Assembly (NCBI RefSeq): GCF_947172395.1 | Contig: NC_069094.1 | Span: 11,894,292 to 11,958,291, forward strand | Direction: 5' to 3' | DNA length: 64,000 nt | Source of the DNA: Bicyclus anynana | Lineage: Eukaryota; Arthropoda; Insecta; Lepidoptera; Nymphalidae | Shown: piece by piece, positions 21,509 to 32,831 of the stretch | Layout: each line of letters opens with the position of its first letter | Position numbering within the stretch: the stretch's first letter is position 1 | Made by a program: the position numbers and the translations under genes | Notes under the pieces: generated by a model | Seen by the model: only the letters and a program-made list of their open reading frames with translations | What the model was told of the DNA's origin: nothing | Database searches by the model: none

Positions 21509-21685
21509 GTCAATAGTAGAATAGTAACTGATTAGGGTATTTCCCTTTTATTATTGTTTACTATTCGTTTTTATTGCCAAAGTCATCCACAAACAAATCT
21601 GCGGATTTTATCGGCCCACTGCAGGTCCGGAGTCTCCTTCATCATAATAGTCATCGTCATCATCATCATCATCATCATTATCTAT

Positions 21686-22051
21686 TGTAGGGAAACTCAG
21701 AAGTGGATATAAAAAAGAAAGTAAACACCAATGTTAAACAATGGTTATAATTCACAACACTTGTCAGGATAACTTAATTAACAAATCCAATTAAACTAAC
21801 TGTAACCAAAATACAACAGACAGATTCTCCCTGCCTAACTCAAACTAATACACAGATGTTGACGGATCAACCGTCATCACAACACTGTAGCCGAACTTAC
21901 GGCGAGAGGCTAATATCACCAGCCACCCCCGCGCTCGGCCGTCCCCACTACTTAAATCCCACTATTCAAGGGAACTACTAGCGCCACCTAGCGCCAGCGC
22001 GAGTCATAGTCGAGTGACGTCATATCCTTCTCAGACAACTTATTTCCTATA
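21686..22051. repeat. Dispersed repeat F, copy 1
   Basis: Begins TGTAGGGAAACTC and ends TATTTCCTATA, weakly inverted termini. Shared with 56938-57243 are CACAACACTTGTCAGGATAA at 21753 and GAGTGACGTCATATCCTTCT at 22013. Between them the sequence is CpG-rich (GCTCGGCCGTCCCC). No coding frame. It may be a solo LTR or a DNA-transposon derivative. Confidence 0.55.
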
Positions 22052-22650
22052 CTATTATTACTTCAGTCATTGGACGTTCCTTGCTTTAAGTAGCCCTTTT
22101 GCAGGGAATTCCACAACACAACAGCTGTAAGTAAGTCTATAATTAAAAGAAATTTCCAACCCCATCACATTACTTCGAGTTAATAGTTTTGACCGGGGTT
22201 GATCAGAGAACATAGAAAACTCTTAAGCTGATGCTTTAGCTATTCCTTGGGATTGACAGCTACAGTATTCTTCGAGACAATTATACAATATTTCTACTGA
22301 TTTTTTTCCAAAAAACGCCCAATTTTGCATAATCCGAACCAGGATTCGAACTCATGTCTACAAGGTTCGTAGCCGCAAAAGCTAACTGTTTTAACAACAA
22401 GGAAGTTCTTGTAAACTACTGAATAGGAATACGGCACTGAGCACGAATCCTGACTTTGCAAATATCGCAAAAGTAATTGTGCCATTGAAGAAATTAAAAA
22501 TCACTTATACGTATAAAATGTGTAATGTCTACCAAGCTAAGGCACTCTTGGGAATACTTCTTTTAAAAGAAAAATTGTGCTCATTGATGTGAAAACGTTT
22601 GCTTTGTGCATAGTCATAATAAGTCTTATTTTTTGCTAACTTTAGCACTG
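22052..22650. other. Non-coding DNA
   Basis: Nothing firm. A possible degenerate tRNA-like patch (GAACCAGGATTCGAACTC at 22336) is too decayed to call. Confidence 0.35.
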
Positions 22651-22984
22651 AAAAAAAATACAACCGACTTCAAAACCTAAAAACGTACCCACTAAACTAA
22701 AAAGCGAAAAATAACATCATAATATGTTCTACCTGCTGATCAGTATGAAGGCGGTGCTTAGCCGGTGATGTTTTAATTCAAGCCATGTGAGAATATCTTA
22801 TAGATTTAGATTTTGCAGACAGTGTTGTTTCATGCGGTCCTGTCAGAAATGGCTTTAATTAAGACAACACCGGCTAAGCACCGCCTTCATACTGATCAGC
22901 AGGTAGAACATATTATGATGTTATTTTTCGCTTTTTAGTTTAGTGGGTACGTTTTTAGGTTTTGAAGTCGGTTGTATTTTTTTT
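22651..22984. repeat. Perfect 117-bp inverted repeat, 100-base loop
   Basis: 22651-22767 and 22868-22984 are exact reverse complements, from AAAAAAAATACAACCGACTT to GTGCTTAGCCGGTG. The tip motif CAACCGACTTCAAAA also occurs as ACCGACTTCAAAAAA near 51982, and it recalls ends of a repeat common in Lepidoptera. A transcript through it would fold into a long duplex. Confidence 0.95.
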
Positions 22985-23040
22985 ATTAAAATTTTTATTA
23001 TTTTTCCATTTTTAGTGTAAAATTTAATCTCAAACGAATA

Positions 23041-23420
23041 CATCAGACCCCTAATGACAGTCGCAACCCATCTTGGTACAAAATTCTCAGCAATACAAAT
23101 TAATCAAGCCCAAGCACAAGGTAGCTACCGTAAACCGTCAAGGGGTTCCCTTAATTGGCCTTGGTCGTCATCATAAGACCCCTAATAACAGACACAACTC
23201 ATTTAGGTAGAAAGTTCTCAGCAATACGAATTAATCAAGTCCAAACACAAGGTAGTTTCTGTAAACTGTTAAGGAGTTCCCTTAATTGTCCTTGGTCTTC
23301 ATCACCAAACCCTTAAATGACAGTCACAACCTATCTATGTGGAAAGTTCTCATTAATACAAATTAATCAAGCCCAAACACAAGGTAACTGCTGTAAATCG
23401 CCGAGGAGTTCCCTCGTCTG
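23041..23420 (+). repeat. 131-bp unit, three tandem copies
   Basis: Anchors GACCCCTAAT (23046), GACCCCTAAT (23177) and AACCCTTAAA (23308) give a 131-base period. Each unit contains AAATTAATCAAGCCCAA or a variant, CACAAGGTA and GTTCCCTTAATTG. The third unit is incomplete at its end. Confidence 0.85.
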
Positions 23421-23690
23421 TTTTATGGCTCCATTATATATATGGGATTTTAAACCTTCATGAAATTGTAGTGCTTAAAAGTACTAAATGGAAAAGTTTA
23501 CGAACACATTAGACACCCATATAATTTTCAAAAGTTCCCCTCAATTTCTCCAGGATTCCATCATCAGATCTTGACATGATGGAAATGGGACCAAATGGGG
23601 ACTATACCGTTTCAAACAAAAAAAGAATTTTTGAAATCGGTCCAGGCGTCTTTGAGTAATCGGTGTACATACATAAAAAAAAAAAACTAT
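23421..23690 (+). mobile_element. 3' part of the same complex element
   Basis: Reads TTGACATGATGGAAATGGGA, AATCGGTCCAGGCGTCTTTG, AGTAATCGGTGTACATACAT and an A run. I recall this order from a lepidopteran repeat whose other end is the CAACCGACTTC motif at 22659. So 22651-23690 is probably one element; this is inference. Confidence 0.45.
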
Positions 23691-24261
23691 TTTTTTTGAG
23701 AAAGCTTAGTCGTTGCATTGAAAATGTCATTTCAGAAGTAAAGCTTACTCGATTTCCATTGAAGTGAAAGCGAACTGGCTAAAATATTCCTAAAACATCA
23801 CAACGTAACCAGATTTAAACTGAAAAACAACAAAACAAGTAAATTACCATAAACCCGAAACACGAAATATGAATGAGAGTCCTTCCAAACGAGGATTAGC
23901 TTTGTAGCCAGTGGCTCCGTTAAAATATTTATGAAAGACCGCCTTTATAATTGATATTATGCTACCAACAGCATTCGTTACCAAAAACCGCAGCAAGTTT
24001 TTTTTGCAAAGATTTCATTTAGATCTGTTGTTTCGTTGTCATGTAAGTCTTCTTATAATGTAACATATTTTAGTTAAAATAGCTTTCTTTAATTTTAGGA
24101 AGGCTTACTACATACAACTATAGACTTCCTGATATACTTTCCTATCCCCGTAAAGTTTATAAGAAATAAAATTAATTTACAAAAAACCGATTTCAACTTC
24201 CAAATTGTTTAAAAAAATTAAGTAAAGGAAAAAATATTTAAACATATCCATAAAATTCCTT
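23691..24261. other. Non-coding DNA
   Basis: Nothing recognised. Confidence 0.4.
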
Positions 24262-24410
24262 AATTCTCTGTGTGTGTGAAATCTGCCAATCCGCATTGGG
24301 CCAGCGTGGACTAATTGGCTACCTAACCTAACCTTTTGTTCTGAGAGGAGACTCGATCTCAGCAGTGAGACTAATATGGGTTGATAATGGTGATGATGAT
24401 GATGAATAAA
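24262..24410 (+). mobile_element. SINE A, 3' part
   Basis: Reads AATTCTCTGTGTGTGTGAAA, CAATCCGCATTGGGCCAGCG, GAGAGGAGACTCGATCTCAG, then GGTTGATAATGGTGATGATG. Head absent. Confidence 0.75.
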
Positions 24411-24436
24411 TAGGTAGAGTACAATATTTAACCTTT

Positions 24437-24760
24437 ATTTTTTTATTGAACAAACACGCACGATGGTAAGCAAAAATACAATCTATGCCTGATGGAACGC
24501 GCTTGCCTAGAATGTCTCTTAAATTATGCCTTGTTGAATATAATTATTGTAGTGGCAAATCTGCAATGTTCCAAACTTTGAAGGTTAAAGTTTCTGTCTA
24601 CGACATTATAATGAACTAGCAGACGCCCCGCGGTTTCCTCCACATAGTTCCCGTTCTTATGGGAATACGGGTATAAAACATAGTCTATGACACTCGCAAA
24701 TAACGTGGCTTTCTATTGATAAAATATTTTTTACCTACAATACACTCTTTCGTGTAGATT
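24437..24760. repeat. Repeat J fragment followed by reversed Helitron-like H2 3' part
   Basis: 24437-24560 carries GGTAAGC, TGATGGAACGCGCTTGCCTA (repeat J). At 24616 CTAGCAGACGCCCCGCGGTT starts a reversed H2 element with GTTCCCGTTCTTATGGGAAT and GACACTCGCAAATAACGTGG; it fades near 24760. Confidence 0.6.
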
Positions 24761-25470
24761 AGGGTATTAATTTTTTTAAGCATTTCAGTTGACAAAAAGA
24801 TAAGGAAATATGTATAAGGATGTGTAGGTAAAAATATTTGCGATACAAAAAGCACATTATGTATGTAATGTACGCAGATGTCTGAAATTGTTTACGTGAC
24901 GAGCAACTTTCGCTGCTTCGGATGTTTTACAACTCCGCCGAAGTTTCTACATATTTAAACGACGCTGAAAAGAAACCTGCTCGTTTTATTATATTTTTAT
25001 ATTTGTAAGACCATCGTATATCAAACACGTATACAAGAACTAAACAAAGATATCGTTCCAAAATATAAAATCGGTTCATGTGATATAACTGTCATAGTAA
25101 AAATATAAGTAGGTACCAGTGAAAAAATGTATATTTGGTACTCAATCATTCAACAACATAAAATTGTCCTCGAAGATCATGAAATTATTAATTACACTCT
25201 CGATCAATTCACAAAAATTTTCTTTTAGCGCGCTTTCATTTGAGACTCCACTCGAGTGTGTTTGCAGACATTCGGTATATAATAATATAGGTTACATTTT
25301 ATTACGTTTTTCCAACAAGTATGTGATCTATGCAGATAAAACTGTAGGGAACAGTTCACAATAAATTCATTTTCATATCATTACGATAACCTTTGTTATA
25401 GTATCTGAATTTCACTCGAAGCAAGTCTTTAAGCGCACGATACGCTATAAGTAATATAATCTGGACTATT
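24761..25470. other. Non-coding DNA
   Basis: No support for a gene. The + frame 25119-25364 (81 codons) has no recognisable domain. Confidence 0.4.
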
Positions 25471-25667
25471 GGCCTAACCCCTCTCATTCTGAGAGAGACT
25501 CGTGCTCAGCAGTGGGCCTAATATGGTTTGATGATGAAAATGAATTAAATCCACCCAGATCGGGAAAACACCTATGCTCATCATACGTAAATTTTCCAGT
25601 TGTGGAAATTGAACCCACGGCTGTGGATGTTGAGAGCAGGGTCACTAACCACTGTGCCACGCGGCCG
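25471..25667. mobile_element. SINE A tail (+) abutting truncated SINE C (-)
   Basis: 25471-25535 is a SINE A 3' end (ACCCCTCTCATTCTGAGAGA, ATATGGTTTGATGATGAAAA). 25555-25667 is the reversed head of family C (GGCCGCGTGGCACAGTGGTT on the minus strand, then GGGTTCAATTTCCAC and GATGAGCATAGGTG). The remainder of the SINE C body is missing. Confidence 0.75.
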
Positions 25668-25925
25668 GCTTTAATATATTTACTTAGCAAATGTACTAAG
25701 GACTCAATGGCAGAAATTCTTGGTAATATACGAGTATACATAATAAGGTTTCCATGGGAGCTAATAAAGGATAAAGAGTAGTAACCAAGTTAATATAGAG
25801 AGGATTTATAGCTGGCCTTATTAGGAGCAGGTATTGTTCACTTGGCATACGATGTAGCATTTGTGGCTTCCATTACAAGCCGCAAGGTAATAGTCCCCTT
25901 GTGCCTTTATACGAGTACGAGCATA

Positions 25926-26044
25926 TCTATACTTATAATAAATCTGTAGAGAGGTCAATTCTGTACATGAAATATATTTCCAAAATAACTATCAGGGGGT
26001 GATTAGTGATCGATACTGATGCCAAAAATGCAATCAGTAAAATT

Positions 26045-26081
<37 letters not shown>

Positions 26082-26861
26082 ATGTTCTTTATAGAAACAA
26101 AAACTACTTGACGGATTTTAACGAAACTTGGTACAATTATTCAACATACTCCTATGTAGGTTATAGTATACTTTTCATTACGCTACCATCAATAGGAGCA
26201 GAGCAGTGAAGAGAAATGTTGAGAAAACGGGAGAAGTTACTCAATTTTTTAAGATTCCGTCGCGTGTACAGCCTTAATGGTTAAATAAATGGCTACATAG
26301 AAATCATGTATGACGGAAATGTTCTCCTTAAAATTATCTATAAAAACACAACAGCATATATATGTCTATCTTTTATGGTTGACTCACAATAACACGTGTA
26401 ACTCCCGATAACTTAGCAGTTCAGAGCTTTCTAATTATATTTGTCTACTCTTTTGTTTATAACACTCATCACTCATACCTAATAAAGTTAACATTATTAC
26501 CTATTCAATAAAAAAAGAATCATAAAAATCGGTAAAGAAACACCAAAGTTATACATGAAATACGCTAAGCCATCGCGCGTGAATATTAATTCATGCTGTA
26601 AGGATTATTTTTGTGTAACGGTTGCCGCGCTCGACGCGACTCGCGGTGGAATAAATAAAGAAGTGCAGCCATAATGAGTAGGGTAGGGGTAGGGTAGGGT
26701 AGGGTAGGGGTACGGGAAGGATAGGGGTAGGGCAGGGGTAGGGTACGGTAGGGGTAGGGTTGGGATAGGGTAGGGTAGGGGTAGGGTAGAGGTAGGTTAG
26801 GGTAAGGGTAGTTGAAAGTTTACAACGAATTCACGCGGACGAAGTCGCGGGCGTCCGCTAG
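25926..26861 (+). mobile_element. Full-length non-autonomous Helitron-like element, 936 bp
   Basis: Begins TCTATACTTATAATAAATCT after host A and ends GCGTCCGCTAG before host T. Just inside the end GCGGACG pairs with CGTCCGC around a 10-base loop. It contains a (GTCT)n microsatellite (26046-26080), the block AAACTACTTGACGGATTTTA and an irregular GGGTAG array (26679-26816). No protein is encoded; the 26006-26209 frame is the microsatellite. TC start, CTAG end, 3' hairpin and A/T insertion without duplication fit Helitrons. Confidence 0.75.
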
Positions 26862-28362
26862 TATATAAATACTTGTGTGAAATATTGTATAGGTACGTAC
26901 CTACTACCTAGCAATATTCATTGCTAGATTTTCATTCTCTGTTCATCTGAACTTTGGATGACTTAAAATTGTATTAATAGTAGCTCTTCATAAGTGATTA
27001 CATATTTACCCGACTGCAAGAAGGGTTATGTTTTTCGCGCGTATCTTGTATGTATGTATGTATGTAATATTCTTTATTACCTCATATCTTCCAAACCACT
27101 GAACGGATTTACGTAATTAGGATATCGTTAAATTTGTCTCAATAACCCAAGTGTTCTTAGATAGGTGAAACTAAAAAAAAATAACACGACGACTGTGAGA
27201 CGCGTTGAGTCTCACAGTCTCACTGTGTGTGAGATTGTGAGACTCAAGGTGAAAAAAAAAAATTTATTTATATTTTTTATACAAATTTTGTCGTTATATA
27301 AAAAAAATATCTTGTTTTATTTTCGTAAAATATAGCCGCCGAGTATGTTTTCAACAATGTTTATATAGAAATACATATAATACAAAAACAATGTTATAAA
27401 TTACAATCTTAATGATAATAAAATTGATGGAAAGAATTTTTAGCAGACATAACAGAACATCAATCCTAATAAAAATCCCATACAAAATTATACCAATATA
27501 CATTTTTCGACGTTTGACTGCTTTCTGCTTTTTCTGTTATATACGAGAAAGTAGACATTTTCAAGTCAAAGTATAAGTGAAAAATAGGTTGTTATTTAAT
27601 AAAACAAAGTTAATTTTTAATGTTCAATACGTAATTAAATTTTAACTTAATAACGGCTTAATGTGTATTACATAATTATATTTTTACAAAAAGGCATGTA
27701 AATTTAGGTTATGACGGTAGGTAATTATTATTTTAAGGTAAACAAGTCCCTGATGAGCAGAACAACGCACAAATTCCGAGTTAAAAACGCAATTAGCCCC
27801 ACAGTAATTCTATAATTACACAAAGACTTGGCCTATGGCCATAGATTGAGACAAAATAAAATATTTATTTTAATATGCGTGGTCCATGTTATTTTGTGGT
27901 TGGGAGCTCATAGAACAATGAGATAATGCAAATTTATGTCTCATTAATTTTCTATAAAAACAATAACAAACTTTAAAGTACCTAACCCTTTTATTACTAA
28001 CATAAAATATTTATAGTAAATTTTCATATATATTACGAGAAATATCAGCTTTTATTCATCCCCTATGGCTAGCAGTGCTATAAGCCTTTACCTAACAATT
28101 ACTAAGTTAATAAGTATCTAAGTTAAGTACTTAAGTCCATCTGCAACACTGAAACAATGTTGTTCTAAAATAACATGGTATATTGACTTATTCATTTATT
28201 TTTTTAATTTGTACATTAAGTACACTTAGCAATTAGAGGTTCTCCTGACAGAGCTCTTTCGGGAAAGATTCACTGCTATGATTGCATCTCTCAAGTAGCA
28301 TCGTTGAGGACCAGTTTGACTCCTGGTGACGTCACAGGCACATGCTTAACACTTATGTATCA
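26862..28362. other. AT-rich non-coding DNA
   Basis: A TATG repeat lies at 27046-27065 and a short patch of GTGAGAC/GTCTCAC repeats at 27195-27246. No gene seen. Confidence 0.4.
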
Positions 28363-28575
28363 AAGTCAAAGTCAAAATTCATTTATTTCAATTAGGCTTA
28401 GTTTACCAGCACTTTTGAAAGGTCAAGATTATGTCATAATTTAATTTAATTTAATGGTGGTAATAATAGTCGAAAACTTAAAACTAAAGGGTTACGAGGG
28501 TTCCAAACGCGCCTTGGTCCGAGAAGAGCCCACAACAAACTTAGCCAAGGTTTTTTTTTTGTTTACCACCAATTT
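28363..28575. repeat. Dispersed repeat with AAAGTC motif, copy 1
   Basis: Starts TCAAAGTCAAAGTCAAAATT and has CATTTATTTCAATTAGGC, TACCAGCACTTTTGAAAGGT, CGCGCCTTGGTCCGAGAAGA, CACAACAAACTTAGCCAAGG. Parts recur at 40726-40830 and 53605-53770. It is a common lepidopteran repeat type, probably one end of a LINE. Confidence 0.6.
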
Positions 28576-28982
28576 ACAAACTTATTTAAAACTAAGCACA
28601 CAGTCGTATATAACAGTTTAACGCCAAGCTTTTTTATCATTAATATAATCATTAACACTATAATAAGCCTTTCCCAAAAGCTTGCGTTTAACAAACACAA
28701 AGGTTATCAGGTTGATAAACGCAAGGCATTGTAGGATATATTCCCATTATGTTGTCATTCTGCGCTGTGTTTGTATTTTATAGAAGACAGTGTAATACTT
28801 AGCATCAATTACAATTATATATTTATTTGACCTTATTTTTAGTTTTTTAACCATATCAATAATTACAAAATATACCTATTCAATTTTTATAAAAAAAATC
28901 AAACCTCTCGCTGCAGGCATTTGGAGTAAGGAACCTCCTCACAATACGCGCCGTCTTAACAATAACTGTCTTCTGAAATTAT
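28576..28982. other. AT-rich non-coding DNA
   Basis: Only a short imperfect inverted pair, AAAAGCTTGCGTTTAACAAA / GTTGATAAACGCAAG (28676-28723). No gene seen. Confidence 0.4.
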
Positions 28983-29203
28983 AGCCCGGGCTCCGTGGAC
29001 GCTCAACTTTTTTATTTACGAAAATTCTTGATTTTGGGAACTAACTGGGACGCTCAGAAATTTTCATTACCTGGTAACACAGTTAGCTACCTGAATCAGG
29101 AATTTTCGTAAATAAAAAAATGAGACATCAAGATGAAGCTACTCACGGCAAATTAACTTGATAGTAATCTTTTGTAAATTTGTTCCATGGATCCCGAGCT
29201 ATT
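28983..29203. mobile_element. Palindromic MITE
   Basis: Outer arms AGCCCGGGCTCCGTGGA and TCCATGGATCCCGAGCT pair imperfectly. Inner arms TTTTTATTTACGAAAATTC and GAATTTTCGTAAATAAAAA are nearly perfect, continuing with TGATT..GGGAACTAACTG. No coding content; superfamily unknown. Confidence 0.65.
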
Positions 29204-30399
29204 ATAAACATTCGTTAATAATTTCATTAAACACAGTTTTTAATTAGACGAAAAAAATATAACATTATCAAAACGTTTTCTTACGCTAAAGAGAAGTTTC
29301 AACGAAAGCTCACAAAGGAACAAGATATAACAATAACCGAGTAGATGAAGGGACTGGTTGTTACCATTCGCTAGGTGGGCCTTATTAGACGCAAGTACCT
29401 TTCACTTAGGGAACATACCTTAGACCAATTATAGAAGGACCTGTATCGCACTCATAGTCACGAACAAAATTGTCTGTCATTTTCTGAGGAAAACGAGCTT
29501 AGATTTTTTATATATTCTTATATCATACTAGAAGTTTTTGCCCGTTTTTTACACAATTCAATTACACAAAAAGGTATTTTTACGGAGCTCTATAACCGAC
29601 GAACATGATTACAACTATTTAACATCGATTCTATAGAGACAGCTTTTATAATCGCATTAGATCGTTGATCATATACTTTGACAGAAAAGTAACGTCTAGC
29701 GAGGCAGGTCCCATACAATAATTGGTCTGAGGGAACATACAGTTTGCGGCTTTTCTTAGCCTCACGTCCCAAGCTTATTTGCCCGTCATAATTAACCTTA
29801 CCGAGTATAACCTGTGATATAACTTGTATGGCACGTGTTACACACACGTCTTTGTGTCAAAGATGCAGATGTAGGTAATGTGGACAATTGGATAGGTAGG
29901 TATAAAAATGTTTTGAAAGCATTAATTGTATATTTTAAACACGTAAGTCTGCGGTTAGATTTGTACAAAGGAATTACTCAACTTCTGACTAAGTCATTGA
30001 AAAAATAAGCAGTGAATTATCACCAACGGTAACATTGTAACAAGTTCGATTTCCGACTTGGGTCAGTATTTTATAACTTAGCTCAGGTAGAAGGCTTCAG
30101 CCATCGCTTGGCTAGGTATTTCCTATCCTATTTCGCAAGTCGAGACGGCTGGGTTACCTTTAAAAAATCTATGCATATTCATTGTTGTACTGTTTCTAGA
30201 TATTTGAACGCTTTATGATTTTCTTTTTCTTTGGCTTACCTTTATCTAAATTCCATCCTTCGCCACTGTGTAAACCGTTACTGGTTACCGGGCGCCATAT
30301 ATGATTTTTTTTGTAATGAGTAGGTATTTAGGTAAACTCCTTTTAGCTATATTTTTTTTAATATAACTAATATTCCTGTCCTCTTCTAATTAGCTAATA
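29204..30399. other. Non-coding DNA
   Basis: The reverse frame 29590-29847 (85 codons) has mixed composition without a recognisable domain. A nearby short echo (GGGAACATAC at 29410 and 29732) hints at a repeat. No gene called. Confidence 0.4.
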
Positions 30400-30580
30400 T
30401 TCTGGCAAAGACGTACCGCCAAGCGATATAGCATTCTGGTACGATGTCGTGTAAAATCCGACGGAGATAGAATAAACTTGTGTAAGTAAACCCGCTTCTA
30501 AATCAGACTGCATTATCACTGAACATTAAGTGTTATCTCAGTCAAGGGCTAACTTGTCAAAGAATAAAAAAAATAAGCGA
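30400..30580 (+). mobile_element. SINE B, 3' part, diverged
   Basis: Reads AAAGACGTACCGCCAAGCGA, TCTGGTACGATGTCGTGTA, CCCGCTTCTAAATCAGACTG, CATTAAGTGTTATCTCAGTC and AAGAATAAAAAAAATAA. The tRNA head is missing. Confidence 0.7.
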
Positions 30581-30947
30581 AGCCGTTAAGCTTTTTTTTA
30601 TTAAAGTTTTTCATTTTACAAGCTTCGAAAATGGGTGAAGCTGAATAACGTATTTTTCGGCGCCGACATGGCCCAGTTGTTCGCAGTTTTGGCATCGGGG
30701 TTAGATAGCGTTACTTTCAGGCATCGTTCACTTCTAATGGGCATTTTAAGTACTGGTTGCTTGTCGCCATATTTTGTTGAGTTCGCTCCACGCATTTGGC
30801 AGAGTGCAACTGTGGAGTTTGCCACATAGCAAGGCCGAAATACTCAATTTAGTAGATTGGATTGCGTACACCAGTAAATGAATTTTCTGTTTTCACACTG
30901 GCGGTTTTTTTTTGTTTATTTCCTTCAAAATGTATGAGCCTTTTGAT
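30581..30947. other. Non-coding DNA, unclear open frames
   Basis: Overlapping + and - frames of about 65 codons (30616-30829) with balanced composition. The block CTTGTCGCCATATTTTGTT at 30762 reappears as CTTGTCGCCATATTTGTTT at 32019, suggesting an unclassified repeat rather than an exon. Confidence 0.35.
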
Positions 30948-31273
30948 GGCCTCCGTGGCGCAGTGGTATGCGCGGTGGATTATAAGACGGAGGTCCTGGA
31001 TTCGATCCTCGGCTGGGTAGATTGAGATTTTCTTAATTTGTCCAGGTCTGGCTGGTGGGAGGCTTTGGCCGTGGCTAGTTACCACCCTACCGGGAAAGAC
31101 GTACCGCCAAGCGATTTAGCGTTCCGGTACGATGCCGTGTAGAAACCGAAAGGGATGTGGATTTTCATCCTCCTCCTAACAAGTTAGCCCGCTTCCATCT
31201 TAGACTGCATCATCACTTACTATCAGGTGAGATTGTAGTCAAATGCTAACTTGTCAAGAATAAAAAAAAAAAA
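30948..31273 (+). mobile_element. tRNA-derived SINE, family B, full length
   Basis: Head GGCCTCCGTGGCGCAGTGGT with A box and CTGGATTCGATCCTCGG as B box. Body and oligo(A) tail as in 21181-21508. It is the best + strand reference copy of this family here. Confidence 0.9.
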
Positions 31274-31320
31274 CTTTGACTTATGTTTGTCGACATAAAC
31301 GAAATTGAATCAGAATGCTT

Positions 31321-31660
31321 AAAACCTGCTTCTGCTGTGTAGTGAGCCGTGATAGCCCAGTGGATAGGACCTTTGCCTTCGATTCGGAGGGCGTAGGTTC
31401 CAATCCGGTCCGGGGCAGGCACCTCCAACTTTTCAGTTATGTGCATTTTAAGAAATTAAATATCACGTGTCTCATACGGTGAAGGAAAAACATCGTGAGG
31501 AAACCCGCATACCTTAGAATTTTCTAAATTTTCTACGTGTGTGAAGTCTACCAATCCGCATTGGTTCCGCTTGGTGGACTATTGGCCTAACCCTTCTCAT
31601 TCTGAGAGGAGACTAGTGTTTAGCAATGAGCCGAAAATGGGTTGCTAATGAAAACCTGCT
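31321..31660 (+). mobile_element. tRNA-derived SINE, family A, with 10-bp target duplication
   Basis: AAAACCTGCT at 31321-31330 and 31651-31660 flanks the insert. Head: GAGCCGTGATAGCCCAGTGG and GTAGGTTCCAATCCGG. Body: ATATCACGTGTCTCATACGG, AAAACATCGTGAGGAAACCC, CCAATCCGCATTGGTTCCGC, TCTGAGAGGAGACTAGTGTT. The end is GGGTTGCTAATG without a long tail. Confidence 0.85.
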
Positions 31661-32397
31661 ACCTCCTAAAGTAACCACATACCAAAATTCATATTTAGAT
31701 ACCTTACTTAGCTATAATAGGAGCTACATACACACTTACAGCTTATATAAAATGACAACAGTCGTTAGCTCTTAGTCTATTACCATTACAAACCAAAAAA
31801 ACCAAAGCCTCCTCATCCGATAGTAAAATATGTTTACAATTTCGCTTAAACGTTTATTGTGACAACATTTAACTACTCGGTTTTGGCAAGGGAAAATAGT
31901 GAGTGACGACAACAGTTTATTTTCCGTCGAAGTGGTCGCTCCCTGGAGGGTTCAGTGAGGGAGGGAGGAAACAGACGCACCACTACCGCATATCCTTCAC
32001 TCGTAATGGACATTTTAGCTTGTCGCCATATTTGTTTTTTTTTTTCACATTTGGCAATGTTTCAGGTCTAGTAGAAAGTAAGATATAGAAAGAAATACAA
32101 AATTTTTCCTGGATTGCACTGTGTTTGATTGTTGATTCGATTGAATAGTATAAAAATCAGTATAATTAAAATAATAAATTAATATTTACATTTTTTTTAA
32201 ATGAATATTTGCCCTTGTTTGCAATGATAATGGTTACTAAATACTTACAAATTTTATAGGTAAACATCCAAGTTCCAAAATTAAGAAGTTCTATTTAATA
32301 GTCCAAGAAATTAATGAGTAATTTTAAAGTTTTATAATACTATTTGGTTAAGCTCTTTGTTAGTCAGTGATAAATAACCATCACCGATATAAAACAC
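31661..32397. other. Non-coding DNA
   Basis: 31880-32090 holds mixed-composition sequence with a GAGGGAGGGAGGA run at 31956 and the CTTGTCGCCATATTTG block shared with 30762. No gene called. Confidence 0.4.
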
Positions 32398-32477
32398 CAG
32401 CTGGCCTATTCACTAATTTAGTCTTTATTATCAACCTATTAAAATAAACATCAAATCAGCTGAGAAAATATGTCATC

Positions 32478-32831
32478 TATGGCTTAGCAACTTTGTTCGT
32501 AACACTCCCGATGGTCTGCGCTGGCAAGGGTGGCGTGTAGCGATGAATGAAAAGCCCACGACTGATGCACCTTACTTCCCCGCACGCACGATTTCACACC
32601 CGCGCAGTCTTCACCCCCGTCGTCCGCATATTAAGTCAGCCATTGACGGTCAATTATTCTCACGTTTCTGCAGCACAAACGGCAGCGAAGACGTTTCATA
32701 AGTCGAGCCGTCATGCACGCAGTGACCAATACACGATCAGTTATAGTCGTGGGTGCTGCAGAAACGTGAGAATAATTGATCGTTAATGGCGTGCATTATG
32801 GGAGTGTCATTAACGAACTTGCCAGACTATA
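32478..32831 (+). mobile_element. MITE E, inserted in MITE K and itself interrupted
   Basis: Starts TATGGCTTAGCAACTTTGTT, CGTAACACTCCCG and ends ATTAACGAACTTGCCAGACT, ATA. Related to 63262-63417 and 56060-56248. TA at both junctions suggests a TA target duplication. A foldback segment sits inside it at 32650-32779. Confidence 0.65.
32650..32779. repeat. 27-bp perfect inverted repeat, 76-base loop
   Basis: TCAATTATTCTCACGTTTCT, then GCAGCAC (32650-32676), matches in reverse complement 32753-32779. The MITE E copy at 63262 lacks this segment, so it is an insertion into MITE E and the third level of nesting. Confidence 0.85.

Noticed and set aside
22651..22984. microRNA precursor
   Set aside because: Arms of 117 bp without mismatch exceed miRNA hairpins; a foldback element or siRNA source is more likely.
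23041..23420. CRISPR-like array
   Set aside because: Units are contiguous, diverged 131-bp tandem copies without spacers, in an animal genome.
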